Below are positions 34,191 through 46,079 of a stretch of 64,000 nt of DNA, one piece after another (the stretch's first letter is position 1; each line of letters begins with the position of its first letter). This DNA comes from Halichoerus grypus (lineage: Eukaryota > Chordata > Mammalia > Carnivora > Phocidae), in assembly GCF_964656455.1 (NCBI RefSeq), contig NC_135719.1, positions 128,259,444-128,323,443 of the forward strand, written 5' to 3'. The notes under the pieces were generated by a model, which did no database searches, had not been told where the DNA came from, and saw only the letters and a program-made list of their open reading frames with translations. The translations under genes were made by a program, and so were the position numbers.

Positions 34191-34945
34191 CTGGGCAAAA
34201 CAGGAGATACCTTCCTTCAGAGTATATAGGTAAAACTAGCAGAGAGGCAGATTCCCCAGAGGAAAATCAGAGTGGGAGAAGGGGGAATAGATTCTTGGTA
34301 GCCCACCAGCATCCTCTAGCACAGGATTTAGAAAGGCAAGGGAGCATTGGTGAGGGGGTGGGTGGGTCTGGGTCAGAAGTCAAGATACCAGGCCTGCAAC
34401 TCTGCTTTTGCCAACTATGACTTCTTACCAATTTCTTCTGACCCTTGGAGCCATAGTGCTGCAGCTTGATAGTTCCCTCCTGCGCTCAGAGGCTGGGGGT
34501 GGGAAGTCTTGCTATAATGAGGCAGAAATGAGTATACCCAGTAGGGTGGAGTCATATTGGTGGAAATGGGTGATAGTCCTTCCCCTGGTAGTTCCCTGAA
34601 TTCCCCACCTGTGCTCTGAGCCTGCACAAACTTAGTGATGTATTGATGTTGGCTCCTGTCCACCCGTCCAGTATAAGCTGGGTTCAAAAGATCACCAGCT
34701 GCTCAGGGTTAAAGCAAGGTCCAATGAGAGAGAGAGGGTCTCAGGGATTGGAATCCTGTTGAATGGCTCTAGTGGGATACAACATTTGTTGTTTCACTAA
34801 CCCTGTACCAACCAATGCCTACATTTACTCAAGGGGCTTATGCATCTGGGGGTGTATGCTGAAGTCGTGAGTAGGAAGTTCCATATTTGGCCCATCAAAA
34901 CACAGAGCTCATGTGTCTTTTTATTTCTCAGAAAAGCAGCATGGG
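34191..34945. other. Single-copy DNA
   Basis: No gene or repeat recognised. Confidence 0.4.
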
Positions 34946-35150
34946 TCATGAGAAAGAATATTGTCCCAGGAGGAATCAGGAAACATGAGTTTGGTCTGGG
35001 CTCTGTACCTGCTATTCCTTATTTAACTTTTTTCCAAATTATTTTAATTTCTGAGTCTCAGTCTTATCTGTAAAGTGGGGGTAAGTATTCCTTCCAGGTG
35101 TGTGAGGATCACACAAGAAAGTAGACAATAGCATACCTGACTGCTAGTAA
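34946..35150 (+). repeat. MIR SINE, sense
   Basis: 'catgagtttggtctgggctc' leads to 'ctgagtctcagtcttatctg' and 'taaagtgggggtaagtattc'. Confidence 0.78.
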
Positions 35151-35479
35151 GCCCCCAACAGAGTTTTTCCTCTCTTCCTTCCACAGATAGAATTATTTTA
35201 CATTCATGTCTTGTTATTCTAACAGAGAAACCCGGGGTTATGCTTTGGAAGCCCAATTCTGCCTGTGTTTGAGTAAAATTGGATTTAGCAAGTGCAAAGG
35301 GCTGCAAAAGTAACTTGATGGTGATAGAATTACAGCCAGGATTCAGAGGGCATTGGGAATCCTGAGCATTGACTCTTTGAGCTCCATACTACAATCATCC
35401 TTTGAACTTTCCTCCACCTATGCTCTGTTCCTCTGTGAGTGATGCCACACCATGCCCAGTTACACTTAGGAATAATCCT

Positions 35480-35720
35480 AGCTTCCATGTTTTGACTCTT
35501 ATTTCTGCTGCTCAGCCTCTCCATGCTGCCTTTACACATCCCATCAGTCAACAAAATCCTATTGATTTTATATCCAAATCCCTCTTAAGTTCATACCATC
35601 CTGTCATCTTCAATGTTCCAATGTTGCCTTGGACTCTAATAATTGCTGTTTCACTGTGCATGGCATAAAGAAGTGCTCAGTAATGGTTGTTGAACAAATG
35701 AGGAATGAGATAATGAGGCA
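35480..35720 (+). repeat. L2-like 3' end, sense, diverged
   Basis: The 3' signature is 'gtgctcagtaatggttgttg' followed by 'aacaaatgaggaatgaga'. The upstream part is poorly preserved. Confidence 0.5.
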
Positions 35721-36867
35721 GATGAAATTTAGTGAAACATTTATTTAGGCCCTAAGTTTCCAAACCTCTCCTGTTTGTAAGATGGACATGGGTTGATATT
35801 TCTATGAATTTCTAGGAATATTTATGGGACAAAATTAGGTCCTTTAGCCACCAACTTACCATATTTCTGAAGTTACCTATTTCCATTTTATAGAGATGTT
35901 TAAGAAGTTCATGTCAGGCAAAGTGCTTGTTTCTACAGTGAAGACCATCCCCAAGTCTTCCCATGTCCTGGGGGAGATGCTATACCCTTCCTTACTCCTC
36001 TGAGATCTCATTTCACCATCCTCATTTAGCCAGCCTCTGGGAAACCTGATCTAAACCTGTGCAATGTTAGAAGTGCCTGCTTAACAGCTTGGCAGGGAGG
36101 AGAGGCAATTTACTTACCCAACTGAATTACCTGTTTACACTTCTGATCTCCCAAGCATATGTCAGGACAAGAAGATAATAGAAGAAATTGTTAACACTGC
36201 ATGGGACTAGTGCATCCACATGCAAGAGAGATTTAACACATGAAAATGCTTTTTGTGGTGGTGAATCTCTTTCTCCATCTGAACTGCCTTCCTCCCCTCA
36301 TTTGCCTTACAACAAATTCTCCTTTATAAGTATCTTTGCTCAAGGTTCTTTCCCCCTGAAGACAGAAACACCTAGCTGACAGCTCACAACTCTCTACTGA
36401 TTCGATGGCAGCCTAGGGACTGAAGAATAAGCCTATTCTATAGATCTCTCTGAGGTGCTGACTCTAGGATGCTACAAGACAAATATCTGCTCAGAAAATT
36501 CTCATGAGTGTGACAGTTCTCAAGGCAGGAAGGGGAGATAATTCCTGGCGGGTCTCTCCTCTGCATGCTGGAGGAATGAAAAAACAACTTGAGCCAAAGT
36601 CATAAGGCAGGTTGAGGATGGAAGTTTCTGGTAGAGTGAGTTGGGGATTACATCTCAGGCTGAGGGCTATTCCTAAATGGCTGTCCCACCCAACTGGTTT
36701 GTTTCTCAGCTATTAATAAAAACTCTTCAAGTGAGGATGGATGACTTGCCTGAGAATCTTTTCTGCAATATCCAACTTCAGGGCTTGAACTTCCATTATT
36801 AGAGATCCATTCATAATACCATAGGATGAAACACACATACATGAATCTCTTTATAGCACCCCTGCCA
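35721..36867. other. Single-copy DNA
   Basis: No gene or repeat recognised with confidence. Confidence 0.4.
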
Positions 36868-36990
36868 AGGGCCGTTCAGTAAATACTTCTGGAGCCAGAC
36901 ACTGGGCTGGTTGCTATAAATACAAAGAAAAGTAAGTCAGATCATCTACTGCCCAGGAGTGTACAGTCTGGATGGTAATGTCTGCCCGAA
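36868..36990 (-). repeat. L2 3' end, antisense
   Basis: 'aaatacttctggagccagac' (antisense L2 terminus) followed by 'gcccaggagtgtacagtctg'. Confidence 0.65.
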
Positions 36991-36997
36991 GAATAAG

Positions 36998-37178
36998 GAG
37001 ATTAGGAGCTGACATATATAGTGTTCACTCTATGCCAGGCACTGTTCTATGTGCCCTACCTGCCTGAGTCATTGATTATCACAACTTTACAAGACTTGTA
37101 TCCCTATTTTACAGGTGAGGAAACTGGGTCACATGGCTGTAAAGTTCCTAGCCTACAGTGACAGAGCTAATATATAAA
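36998..37178 (-). repeat. MIR SINE, antisense
   Basis: 'ctatgccaggcactgttcta' then 'cctattttacaggtgaggaa' and 'cctacagtgacagagctaat'. Confidence 0.85.
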
Positions 37179-37600
37179 GACACATGAGAACAGAGAGAAA
37201 AGAGCTGTGGTCAGGGAGGTTCACACACCTGGACACCTCTATTGGCTGTAACTTACCTTCACCCTACATGTCCTTTGTGCTTCCTTTGAATTGTACATCA
37301 CCCTCTCCCTCTCATCAAATTTAGGTATTCCTGTGAACAGACAGAATTCCCTAACATCGTGATACGAATTTAGCATTCAAACATTTGACACCTGAGAGGG
37401 AGAGAGCAGAGCCTGAGGAAGCAGAGACATTTGAGATTATTTGGTCTGGCTTGTTGGTTTTCCCAGAGCCAGTTCTGGTCAAGAGGCTGAAAGGCAGTAA
37501 AATGGCACACAGATGGAGGGAGGTTGTTGGGAAGGTAGACCTCAATCTCTACTATTTCTGCTGGACACTGGGACCCTGAGACTGTTTTTTACTTATGATA
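37179..37600. other. Single-copy DNA
   Basis: No gene or repeat recognised. Confidence 0.4.
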
Positions 37601-38035
37601 CTCTTTCAGGACTGTTTTGATTGTAAGTGACTGGAAACCCAACCCAAACTGCTTTAAGCCAAAAGGGAATTTTAGTGGAGTCCATAAGGAGAAAATCTAG
37701 GGGTTATTCTGGATTGAGGTACAGCTTGATGCAGAGTCTCATGTGATGCTGCCAGGCTTCATGTTCTCATCTTTCGACTTAGTTCTGTTCTCTCACCTCA
37801 TGATCACAGGATTAATGCAGCAGCTCCAAACCTCAATCTGCCTAGCTTCTGTCTCAGTTGGGTGGTGGGGAGGGTGATATAAGAGCTCCTTTCCTGAGTA
37901 ATCAGAAAAAGAATCCTGGGCTTCTCTTTTATTGACCCTACTAAATTGCCTGCTTATTCCTGGAGCAATCACTGTGCCCAGGAAAACAGGTTATACTTAT
38001 TAGCTTAGACTAATTGGCATGGGTATGGAATGAGA
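37601..38035 (+). repeat. Ancient interspersed repeat, same family as 33,961
   Basis: 'gattgtaagtgactggaaac', 'aactgctttaagccaaaag' and 'ctggagcaatcactgtgccc' are blocks of a dispersed mammalian repeat. It could be LTR-derived. Family not named. Confidence 0.45.
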
Positions 38036-38728
38036 TGGGGAACCAGTGGATCCCCAAGGAAATTCAGTTTATTGTAGAGGAAGGTGATGACATCCTTCGC
38101 TGGAAACTTATCCAGTAATGACTTATAGCATAGCTCCTTCAGACAGTATTTTCTCTCCAGGGCTGGTAGCATCCACAAAATGCTAGAGATCCATTCTTTT
38201 TCTCCTTATTTCCACTCAGTATGTGTACTCTGTTCTCAGCAGTGTGTCAAAGTGGCTCAGGGGCAAGAAGAATAGAGGGAATGGCTAAAGAGACTATAAG
38301 CATACACTAGCTTTTTCAATGGCCCTGTAGTTCCTTCACTCTTGAGTCAGAGTTCTTATTCAGAGCAGAGGGACCCAGAACATCTTTGGTCCTACAGATG
38401 GTGTTGGTTGGGTATCAGCATATGGGGAGATATGTGGGTGGGAGCAGCTGATGTCAGGAGGGCTGAGTTGGAACATTGGATTCGAAACAAGAGAAAAGTC
38501 TTGAGGCTTCAGCTGATGAAGAGAAACCTTCTTAACTGAAAGATGTGGAATTCTGGCAGCCATTCTGTAAGGATGATGAAAAAGAGACCTAACTCTGAAA
38601 TGATTAAAACTCTGCTGGACACAGTCTTGGGGGATATATATGGGAGCTTCTAGAAGGGGAGTCAGGGCCTCTTGTCATGAGTACTTCTTGTCAGTGATTT
38701 CTTTCCCTTGGCCCTGGGAAAGGCAGCT
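38036..38728. other. Single-copy DNA
   Basis: No gene or repeat recognised. Confidence 0.4.
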
Positions 38729-38729
38729 T

Positions 38730-38928
38730 GGTAGAGAAAGCTTACACTACTTAACAGTGTGACTTTGGAGAATTCACTCAATCTTTTGAGTCTAGATATC
38801 CTAATCTGTAAATAGAGATAAGAGAAATAATAATTTCATGAAAAAATTGTGAAAATTAAATGAAATAATTTTATATAAAAACTAGCACAAGCTTAGGCCA
38901 GGGTAGATAACTCGATCAATATCAGTTT
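38730..38928 (+). repeat. MIR SINE, sense
   Basis: 'aacagtgtgactttggagaa', 'tatcctaatctgtaaataga' and 'gaaaattaaatgaaataatt' keep MIR order. Confidence 0.75.
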
Positions 38929-39147
38929 CAGCCTTTTTCTCCCTGTCTATGAGCTCTAGTCTAAATACTCAACAACTTGGAGGTTTTCCTCTCAACTTAA
39001 TACATGACTTTATGGTACTAAGCATGTTGATAATGAGTGACTGAAATTAACTTGTCATTAATGCATTTATTTTGGATTTTGTATTTTTTGAGCAGTTGTA
39101 CCAGACCACAGAATAATGGAGGTGTTCTGGTTAAGTGGACCCTCCGT

Positions 39148-39372
39148 CTCCCTGTGATGGAGCACAGTCCCTGGATCAGAGCCACTTGGGTTAGAATCCC
39201 AGCTCTGCCCCCAACCAGCCATATCATCTTGGGAAGTGAATTAAATCTCTAACCTCAGGATCTTGATCAGCAAAATGGGGATAATACCTGCCCACAAAGT
39301 TACTGTAAGGATTTGAGACAAATCTTTTAAAGCCTAGGCCTGTAATGATTCTATACATTGTTAGTGCCCACT
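39148..39372 (+). repeat. MIR SINE, near full length, sense
   Basis: The head 'cagagccacttgggttagaa' is followed by 'tcccagctctgcccccaacc', 'gatcagcaaaatggggataa' and the tail 'tacattgttagtgcccact'. Confidence 0.88.
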
Positions 39373-39417
39373 CTGTGGAATTTTACAATTTAAACGTCAT
39401 TTCCCGGTTGGTGGCTA

Positions 39418-39535
39418 CACTTGTGGTGAGCATAACATATCAAATCACTGTGTTGGGCACATGAAACTGATGTAACATTATGTGTCAACTATACTTCAAC
39501 AACAACAAAAAAACAAATTTAAAAAAATAAAATGT
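39418..39535 (+). mobile_element. L1 3'-terminal fragment, sense
   Basis: 'tggtgagcataacatatcaa', 'gggcacatgaaactgatgta' and 'tgtgtcaactatacttcaac' are the last ~100 bp of an older L1, ending in an A-rich tail. Confidence 0.8.
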
Positions 39536-39689
39536 CACTTCCATGCATGGCAGTCCCTGGAAACATAGAGGCCCAGAGCTCCTCATCTGGTTTTGGAGAA
39601 GCCCCCTATATTAGTCATGCATATATATGTAAAATCAAAGTCCACCAGATCAGTGGCTCCCAAGGTTCCCCTGTCCAAGTTTAGGGCCA

Positions 39690-39832
39690 GGGTGGCAGTC
39701 AGGTTGCTTTTTCTAATGGATGACCCTGCTTTCATGCTTCTGTGATTTACTTATAGAAGGGATTACCACATTGGATGAGAGGTTAGATTTCATGGACTTG
39801 AAATGTCCTTTTCCAACTCTGAGATTCTATAT
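39690..39832 (+). repeat. CR1/L3-type LINE 3' end, sense
   Basis: The terminus 'aaatgtccttttccaactct' then 'gagattctat' is the sense CR1/L3 3' end, preceded by the 'ggttagatttcatggacttg' block. Confidence 0.65.
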
Positions 39833-39871
39833 GCCTACAATTTCACTCCCATTTGGGAAGTAACCATTATC

Positions 39872-40022
39872 ATTGCTAGTGGTGTGGCCTTAAGCAAGTT
39901 ACTTAACCCCTCTATCCCTCAATTTCTTAATTTTAGAATGGGGCTAATTCCAATGCCTACATCTTAGGATGGTTGTGAGATTTAAATGGAAGACGTGTGT
40001 AATTGTTGAGCACAGTGTGGTG
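39872..40022 (+). repeat. MIR SINE, sense
   Basis: 'ggtgtggccttaagcaagtt', 'acttaacccctctatccctc' and 'tttagaatggggctaattcc' are classic MIR core. Confidence 0.85.
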
Positions 40023-40034
40023 GCATATTAGTGC

Positions 40035-40388
40035 TGCTCACAGATACCCAGTTCTCTTCTCATTTATATCATAGTGGAGTGACACTTCCTGGATCTCTTG
40101 TTGTTGGATGGGGCCATGTGACTAAGGCCAGCCAATGAGTCATGGGCCAAAATGAGTCTCTAACTTCTGGATCAGAGCATTCAATTGCTGATATGTGACT
40201 TTTGGCACAGCCACAGTCACATTAACATTCAGGATGGTGGCTGTTCAGTATGCCTGGCTTCCCTACCCCCAGTCAACATATCATGGATGTGTGGTATGAG
40301 GAAGAATGACTTTCAGTGTATTGAGGCACTGAGATTTTGGGGCATTTTTGCTGTTGCATAACTTAGCCTATGCTGACTGATACACACA
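40035..40388 (+). repeat. Ancient LTR-like repeat (MaLR-type), sense
   Basis: 'ggccagccaatgagtcatgg' upstream and the terminal 'ggcactgagattttggggca' with 'ataacttagcctatgctgac' resemble a diverged MaLR LTR ending near 40,386. Confidence 0.5.
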
Positions 40389-40394
40389 GTGTTT

Positions 40395-40615
40395 GGACCA
40401 AGATAGTAGCTAGTATTGGGCACTTGCTATGTGCCAGGAACGTGTTAGTTCCCACTTTACAACCATACTCTAGAAAGACATATCATTATTATCCTCATAC
40501 TTAAAAGGGGAAATAAATATGAGAAATGTTAAATAACTAGACTGAGGTCACCCAGCTAGTAAGTGGTAGAGCAAAGATTTAAACCCATATGGTCACTATT
40601 TTGTAGACTCCATAG
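40395..40615 (-). repeat. MIR SINE, antisense
   Basis: 'cacttgctatgtgccaggaa', 'gaggtcacccagctagtaag' and 'gcaaagatttaaacccatat'. Confidence 0.88.
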
Positions 40616-40850
40616 ACCAAGTCTGTGGTTTCCTAGTATGATCATCCAATATTAATTCTTGAGCTGCATCCGCTATAGTTTCATTTGTAAATTACCTCCT
40701 TTGTTGGCTGTTCATCTTCAGAGTGGTGGTGAGGTTGGGAAATCAGCACAGTGGCCTGCCATGGTTATCTGAATCTCAAGTTTTCACAGGAAGTCTCTCA
40801 TTTTCTTTGCTTTGCTTTTAATCACTTTTTGGTTTCTAACTTATTATTTA

Positions 40851-41055
40851 TTTATTTATTTATTTATTTTAAAGATTTTATTTATTTATTTGAGAGAGAG
40901 AATGAGAGACAGAGAGCACAAGAGGGAAGAGGGTCAGAGGGAGAAGCAGACCCCCCACTGAGCAGGGAGCCCGATGTGGGACTCGATCCCGGGACTCCAG
41001 GATCATGACCTGAGCCGAAGGCAGTCACTTAACCAACTGAGCCACCCAGGCACCC
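40851..41055 (-). mobile_element. Can-SINE, antisense, subfamily B
   Basis: Body 'gggtcagagggagaagcaga' and head RC 'cttaaccaactgagccaccc'. A 16-bp target-site duplication lies at 40,835-40,850 and 41,056-41,071 with one mismatch. It is the only Can-SINE between 28,191 and 61,837. Confidence 0.96.
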
Positions 41056-41164
41056 TCTAACTTGTTATTTAAACAAAAATCTTTGATATGGGGACAAGAA
41101 ACTTGCTAAGAGTATGAAAGACATTTTTTTTCTACCTTTGCTTGAAGGCATCAAAATGATTATC

Positions 41165-41610
41165 TTGAGTCAGGCTTCCCAGAAGCAGAGCCTGAGATGG
41201 GGATTCTTAGTGTGTTATTTATTGAGGGAGTGCCCTTGGGAGAACCCTGTAAGGAAGTGAGGGAGGCAGGAAAGGCAGGGAAGAAGATGGCAAAGGTGTG
41301 ATATAGCCTCAGCCTAGCCTCAGCCTGATTCCATGGGGGAGCTCTAGAATATGATTTGTACCACAGAACTTGTCCTGCATCGAGGCAGGGGGATTGAGTT
41401 TTTATTCCCCTGAATCATTTGGTCGCTGGCCTTAGATTTAAGCTCCCAGGCATCTCCAGGTTAGGTGGTTCCCATTGGCTAAAGACAATCTTCCAGACAA
41501 GGACGCAGGTGTGAGCCAATTAGCAGCCAACACCTGCAGCAGTTGGGGAATGCATGCATCTGCCAGATAAGGGAATCTGGGAGATGCACCAATAGCATCT
41601 ACTACAATGT
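41165..41610. repeat. Possible ancient LTR-like repeat
   Basis: 'gcttcccagaagcagagcct', 'gttatttattgagggagtgc' and 'aagacaatcttccagacaag' resemble a dispersed mammalian repeat. I cannot name it. Confidence 0.35.
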
Positions 41611-41968
41611 TTGAGGTCAGTGGCTCATCCTTTTCAGATTTATGCTTTTTCTGGGAATGATAGGGTTAAGTTAAGGGGAGGCTGTGAAGTCTATTAACAC
41701 AGTAGTGGAATGTGACCCCAGTGAGGCCTTAGTATGTACTTTTGTTGGTATCCAAGTGGTGTGTACCTGACTGTGAGAACTGGGTGGGCATAGAGCTCTG
41801 TCTTGACTTTTGGATCTGGAACTAATACATTTCATCTAGTCACCTGGAAAAGTTTTTACTTTCTACCTTTTAAATGGGCATGGTGGCAGCCAAAAATGTT
41901 TTGGCAGTTCTTGGGGTGTTTTCCTTCCTCGTGAAATAAGTAGCTTCAATCTGCTCCAGATTCACCAA
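41611..41968. other. Single-copy DNA
   Basis: No gene or repeat recognised. Confidence 0.4.
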
Positions 41969-41969
41969 C

Positions 41970-42440
41970 TCAGCCCAATAATATTAATGCTAACACCAAT
42001 ACCAAGACAGTTTATGAAGTGCCTATTATGTGTCAGGGGCTTTAGTTGTAGTAACTATTTGACCTAATCCTCCCCATGACCCTGCAAGGTAGGAATCATA
42101 GGATCTATTTTATGGTCCAGAATAACAAGTAACAGGGAAGGTCAGCAATTTGTCCAGGGACATCCTGTTAAAACAGTTTTCATAAAAGTAGTAAAGAAAA
42201 CAAATCATAGCATCAAAGAATAGAAGATTAGGAGAAAATGATGAAAAACCATATCATCACCAAAAAAGTAGAAAATATCATACTGTATAATAGAAAAGTC
42301 CCATTCTTTTCATTAATATCAGTGTTGCCATCTTTAGTGTGGGGGAGGAGAGCAAGGCAAGGCTTACATGTTGGAGATGGGATTTGATTCCAGTGCTAGA
42401 CTCTAAAGCTGAGACATCTTATTCCTACACTGTTTTAATA
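41970..42440 (-). repeat. MIR SINE, antisense, with ~180-bp interruption
   Basis: 'gcctattatgtgtcaggggc' and 'ggtcagcaatttgtccaggg' lie at 41,995-42,170. The head part 'gggatttgattccagtgcta' follows at about 42,378-42,400. The A-rich piece between (about 42,172-42,350) is unassigned and could be an insertion. Confidence 0.65.
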
Positions 42441-42494
42441 ACCATGTGATTTTAAAATGTCTATCCACTGGTTCTGAACCATGAATTCCAGTAT

Positions 42495-42712
42495 GGAAGA
42501 GTGGCAAAACACCCAGGCCTTGAAGACAGACAGCTCTGAGTACTGGTTCTATGACTTGGGGCAAGTTATATAACCTCTCTCAGCCTGTTTCCCATTTGTC
42601 AAATGGGGATAATAATACTTAGCTTGTATGACTCTCATGTAGATTAAATGACATCACTTATATAAAATGCCCATCATATAAGAAATACCCAGTCTGTACC
42701 AGTTATTATAGT
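42495..42712 (+). repeat. MIR SINE, sense
   Basis: 'ctatgacttggggcaagtta', 'cccatttgtcaaatggggat' and 'taccagttattatagtatat'. Confidence 0.88.
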
Positions 42713-42754
42713 ATATTCATGAGGACCTCTCATTCTAGTTGGGGAGAAAACACA

Positions 42755-43150
42755 GTTTCAATTCTCTGTTGTTTAATAATAAACTACTACAAAATTTGGT
42801 GGCTTAAAACGATAATGATTTGTTATTTCTCATGGCTATGGGTTGACAGGGTGAGTCACCCAGTTATGTTTCATATAATGTCAGTCTGGTCACTCATGTG
42901 GTTACATTAAGCTGGAAGCCTAGCTCAGTTCCAACAAGGGATGTCTAAGAAGGCTATGGTCCTCTTTCACATGCCTCTTATCCCTCAGTAGTCTAGCCCA
43001 GGCTTCTTATATGGAGACTGGATTCTAAGAGCCCCAGGTGAAAGCATCCCTGCCTATTTAAGGGTTAGACCTAGAGTTGGCACACTGTCACTTCTATAGG
43101 TAAAGCAAGTCACATGGCCAATCCAGATTCAAGGGACAGGGAATCAGACT
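42755..43150 (-). repeat. Diverged LTR-like repeat (MaLR-type), antisense
   Basis: 'ggtggcttaaaacgataatg', then 'ttctcatggctatgggttga' and the late 'agattcaagggacagggaat' block resemble an old MaLR LTR. Low sequence identity. Confidence 0.45.
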
Positions 43151-43209
43151 CTAAGTCTTATTGTGCAGAATGGCATGTGTATATTTCAAGGGGAGGAATT
43201 GTTGGCAGC

Positions 43210-43697
43210 TGTTTTAGTCAGTGTTCTCCAGAGGAATAAAACCAATAGGATATATACAGATATATATAAAAGGATATTTCTTGGTTCACACAGTTATGAA
43301 AGCCAAGAAGTCCCACAATCTGCCATCTGCAAGCTGAAGAACCAGGAAAGCTGGTGGTGTAATTCAGACCAAGTCTGAAGTCCTGAGAATTGGGAATGGG
43401 GGTGGGGGCTGATGGTGTAAGTCCTGATCTGAGTCTGAAAGCCCTAAAACCAATGTATTAAGGCAGAAGACGGATGTCTTAGCTCAAGCAGAGAGAGTGA
43501 ATTCACCCTCCCGCTGCCTTTTTGTTGTATTCAGGCCCTCAGTAGATTGGATGAGGCCCGCTCACATTGGTGAGTCTATGAATCAGATGCTAATTCTTCC
43601 AGAAATAGCCTCATAGACACACCCCAAAATACTGTTTTACCAGCTCTCTGGGTATCCCTCAACACAGTCAAGTTGACTCATAAAGTTAGCCATCACA
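43210..43697 (-). mobile_element. ERVL-type solo LTR, antisense (copy 1)
   Basis: It begins 'tgttttagtcagtgttctcc' with 'gaggaataaaaccaatagga' and ends 'cagtcaagttgactcataaa' then 'gttagccatcaca'. The 5-bp flanks are gcagc (43,205-43,209) and acagc (43,698-43,702). It is the same family and orientation as 54,205-54,748. No internal genes. Confidence 0.75.
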
Positions 43698-43734
43698 ACA
43701 GCCATACTTGAAGACTGTCTCTCGTGGGACGTTT

Positions 43735-43895
43735 ATTCTAGACCTTACTGTCCCAACAGAGTGCTGCACCAGGGCGAGAGATATTTACTGTGAAGACTGA
43801 TACTCTGGAGAATGGGTTGGTGTTTTTAGAGAAAACTTCACAGAGGACCTGGGGCTTCAGTTGGACCCTGAGTGAAGGATGGGAAATCGCTTTGG
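43735..43895 (-). repeat. Possible L2 fragment, antisense
   Basis: 'aaacttcacagaggacctgg' followed by 'ggaccctgagtgaaggatgg' resembles the antisense L2 'gag...ctgagtgaagga' region. Confidence 0.45.
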
Positions 43896-44089
43896 AAGAA
43901 AAAGGAGAGGGTCCATCTACTGTTTTGATTGTTCACCCACAGGAACCAAAACAAATTCAGTATGAGTTGGGGAGGGAAGGTGAAGACCCTGATTTTAACT
44001 GTCAAATTGATCTAGAGTTGTCAGATGGGATAATTTAACCCTCAAATGAGGGTGATTTATCCTGTGTATTGTAATCAGACAGTTGTCTA

Positions 44090-44300
44090 AGTTGCTCCCC
44101 ATGAGCTCTGGTAAATCACTTTTAGTACATATTGAAAGTGACAATATTGTATTTTATCACCAAATTGCCGTCTTACAGTAATAACTAATGCATGTCATCG
44201 GCTTTGGCTCCAGTGCTGAATTACGCTCACTTGGAGGCACATAGATCCAGACAGGAGCTGTCACTTGCATTTGCTTGCCCATGGCCAGGACCAAGACGCT
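44090..44300. promoter_or_regulatory. Candidate conserved non-coding block
   Basis: Unique sequence with retained CpGs ('aaattgccgtcttac', 'catgtcatcggctttgg', 'gaattacgctcacttgg') and homeodomain/octamer-like words ('taataactaatgcatg'). A 129-codon antisense frame (44,157-44,546) overlaps it but shows no recognisable domain. Constraint is inferred, not tested. Confidence 0.22.
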
Positions 44301-44539
44301 GGTAGGGAAACTGTGAATGATAAGTGAATGGTAAGTGCTTTGATGACTAAAGGCAAGGATCTTGTTTAGACAGAGAAATAAGGACTGGTCAGGAATCAGG
44401 GTCAAATTATCAGACTGGGTTCCAGCTACTGCCTTGTAACTGGTCTTGTCACTGAACACCTCAAAACCATCCTGCCCTGGAACTCCTGTAGTAATCTTTC
44501 TGAGATGCAAGGTACACCATGCCAGGCCCTTCCTTGAAA

Positions 44540-45075
44540 CCATCACAGCCTATCATTGCCTGTGGGTATGTTGTCCATGTTCCTTAGCTTAGCCTACAAG
44601 GCTTTGCATGGTCTGGCTCCCACCTACCTGCCCAGCCTCATCTTGCACCACTCCCCCTCTTGAATTTTCTGTGTATGCACACACAATATGCTCTGCTTCT
44701 CTGCACCATTGTCCATGTCCTTTTCTTTGTCTGGAATGTTCTCTCCCTGCTGCTCCACCCTGACCTCCTTTGCCTAACCAACTCCCCTGGTCGTGGGTGA
44801 TACTCCGCAAGCATCCCTTCCTGGAAGCATTCACACATGCTCTCAGGCTGTGCTCACAATGCCCTGGCCATCTTACTCCCCTCATTGTTTCACTTGTCAC
44901 ATGGCATTATCATTACTTATTTATGCCTCTATCTCTACCACTAGACAGACTATGTATGAGCTCCTTGAAGGCAGGACCTTGTTTTAATAATGTTGATATC
45001 CCAACAAACCAGCACATGACTTATTAGCCCAGAGGAGATGCTCCATAAATGTTTGTGGAATTAATGGATTTGTGA
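44540..45075 (+). repeat. L2 LINE 3' region, sense, long
   Basis: The full run of L2 3' blocks is in order. These are 'agcctacaaggctttgcatg', 'tggctcccacctacctgcc', 'gtctggaatgttctctccct', 'agctccttgaaggcaggacc' and the terminus 'tgctccataaatgtttgtgg'. It is the best-preserved L2 in the window. Confidence 0.9.
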
Positions 45076-45079
45076 AAAT

Positions 45080-45795
45080 AGTTCTTTGGGTTGTCACAGA
45101 AACACATGAGCAGCAGAGACTTAGAATTTTCACCCTGAATCTGGGTTTCCCTTTAGCTAAGGGGTTTCCTGTTTTGATCTTACATATCAGGATTGGAATT
45201 CATGTGAGTATTAACTGCAAAGGTAAAATTTGTATGGCTCTGGGACAAAAAGCCTGGGCAAGGGCACAGAGATATTAGTCCAGTATGGCTTGGAGGTTTT
45301 TTTACACTTAGCATTAAGTGAGAAATTAAGCAAATCTTCACACCTATGAATTTGAGATCTGCTGTATTTCCAGAGGCTTTCTTATTTAGAAGTAAGGTTG
45401 GATGATGATTTCATTCATGTTTGTGGATTGGGGATGCCAAATCTCACTGAGGGTCCTAAACCTTTTGCATTCAGTTCCCTGCTTCCCATCCTGCCCTTAA
45501 AAATATGGAATCTGAGAGTAAGTTCTAGAGGTGGCAGGAGAAGGGAGAATGCAATCCCACATTTCTAGCCAAAGTACATAAGCTTGTTGGAGAGAAGTAA
45601 AAAGTCTCTGAGCCCAGGAAGTGGATCTCTCCTTTTGTACTGCAGTCTGTAGGCAGACTGGGCAAGAAACTCCATGTAGGCTAGGAGACAGACGTCAGCG
45701 TGTGCCTTACAAGGAAAGAAGACAAGTTCAGGAACAAGGTGGTACGGGGTCTTCAAAAAGAAGAAAGTCATGATGAAAATGACTTATGAGAGTCA
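45080..45795. other. Single-copy DNA
   Basis: No gene or repeat recognised. Confidence 0.4.
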
Positions 45796-45799
45796 TTCG

Positions 45800-46066
45800 C
45801 TGGTAGTAATGATAATAGTACTATTAATAATAATGATTTTTATATATTGAAAGTTTTCCACATGCTTGGCACGATGCCAAGCTTTTTACTTGGCCAACTT
45901 GATTTCATCTCACAACTTTATGAGGCAGATAAATTTCATTTTCATGTTACAGATGAGGCAAAGAGACAAAGCAACTTGCCCAAGGTTGTATAGCTAATAA
46001 GTGGAGGAACGGGGACTTGAACCCAGACGGTCTAACATAGCATTACAGACCTAACCTTGGCACTAT
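45800..46066 (-). repeat. MIR SINE, near full length, antisense
   Basis: The 3' trinucleotide part 'ctattaataataatgat' precedes 'cttggcacgatgccaagctt', 'aacttgcccaaggttgtata' and the head 'cttgaacccagacggtctaa'. Confidence 0.9.
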
Positions 46067-46079
46067 ATCACTTTCTAAA

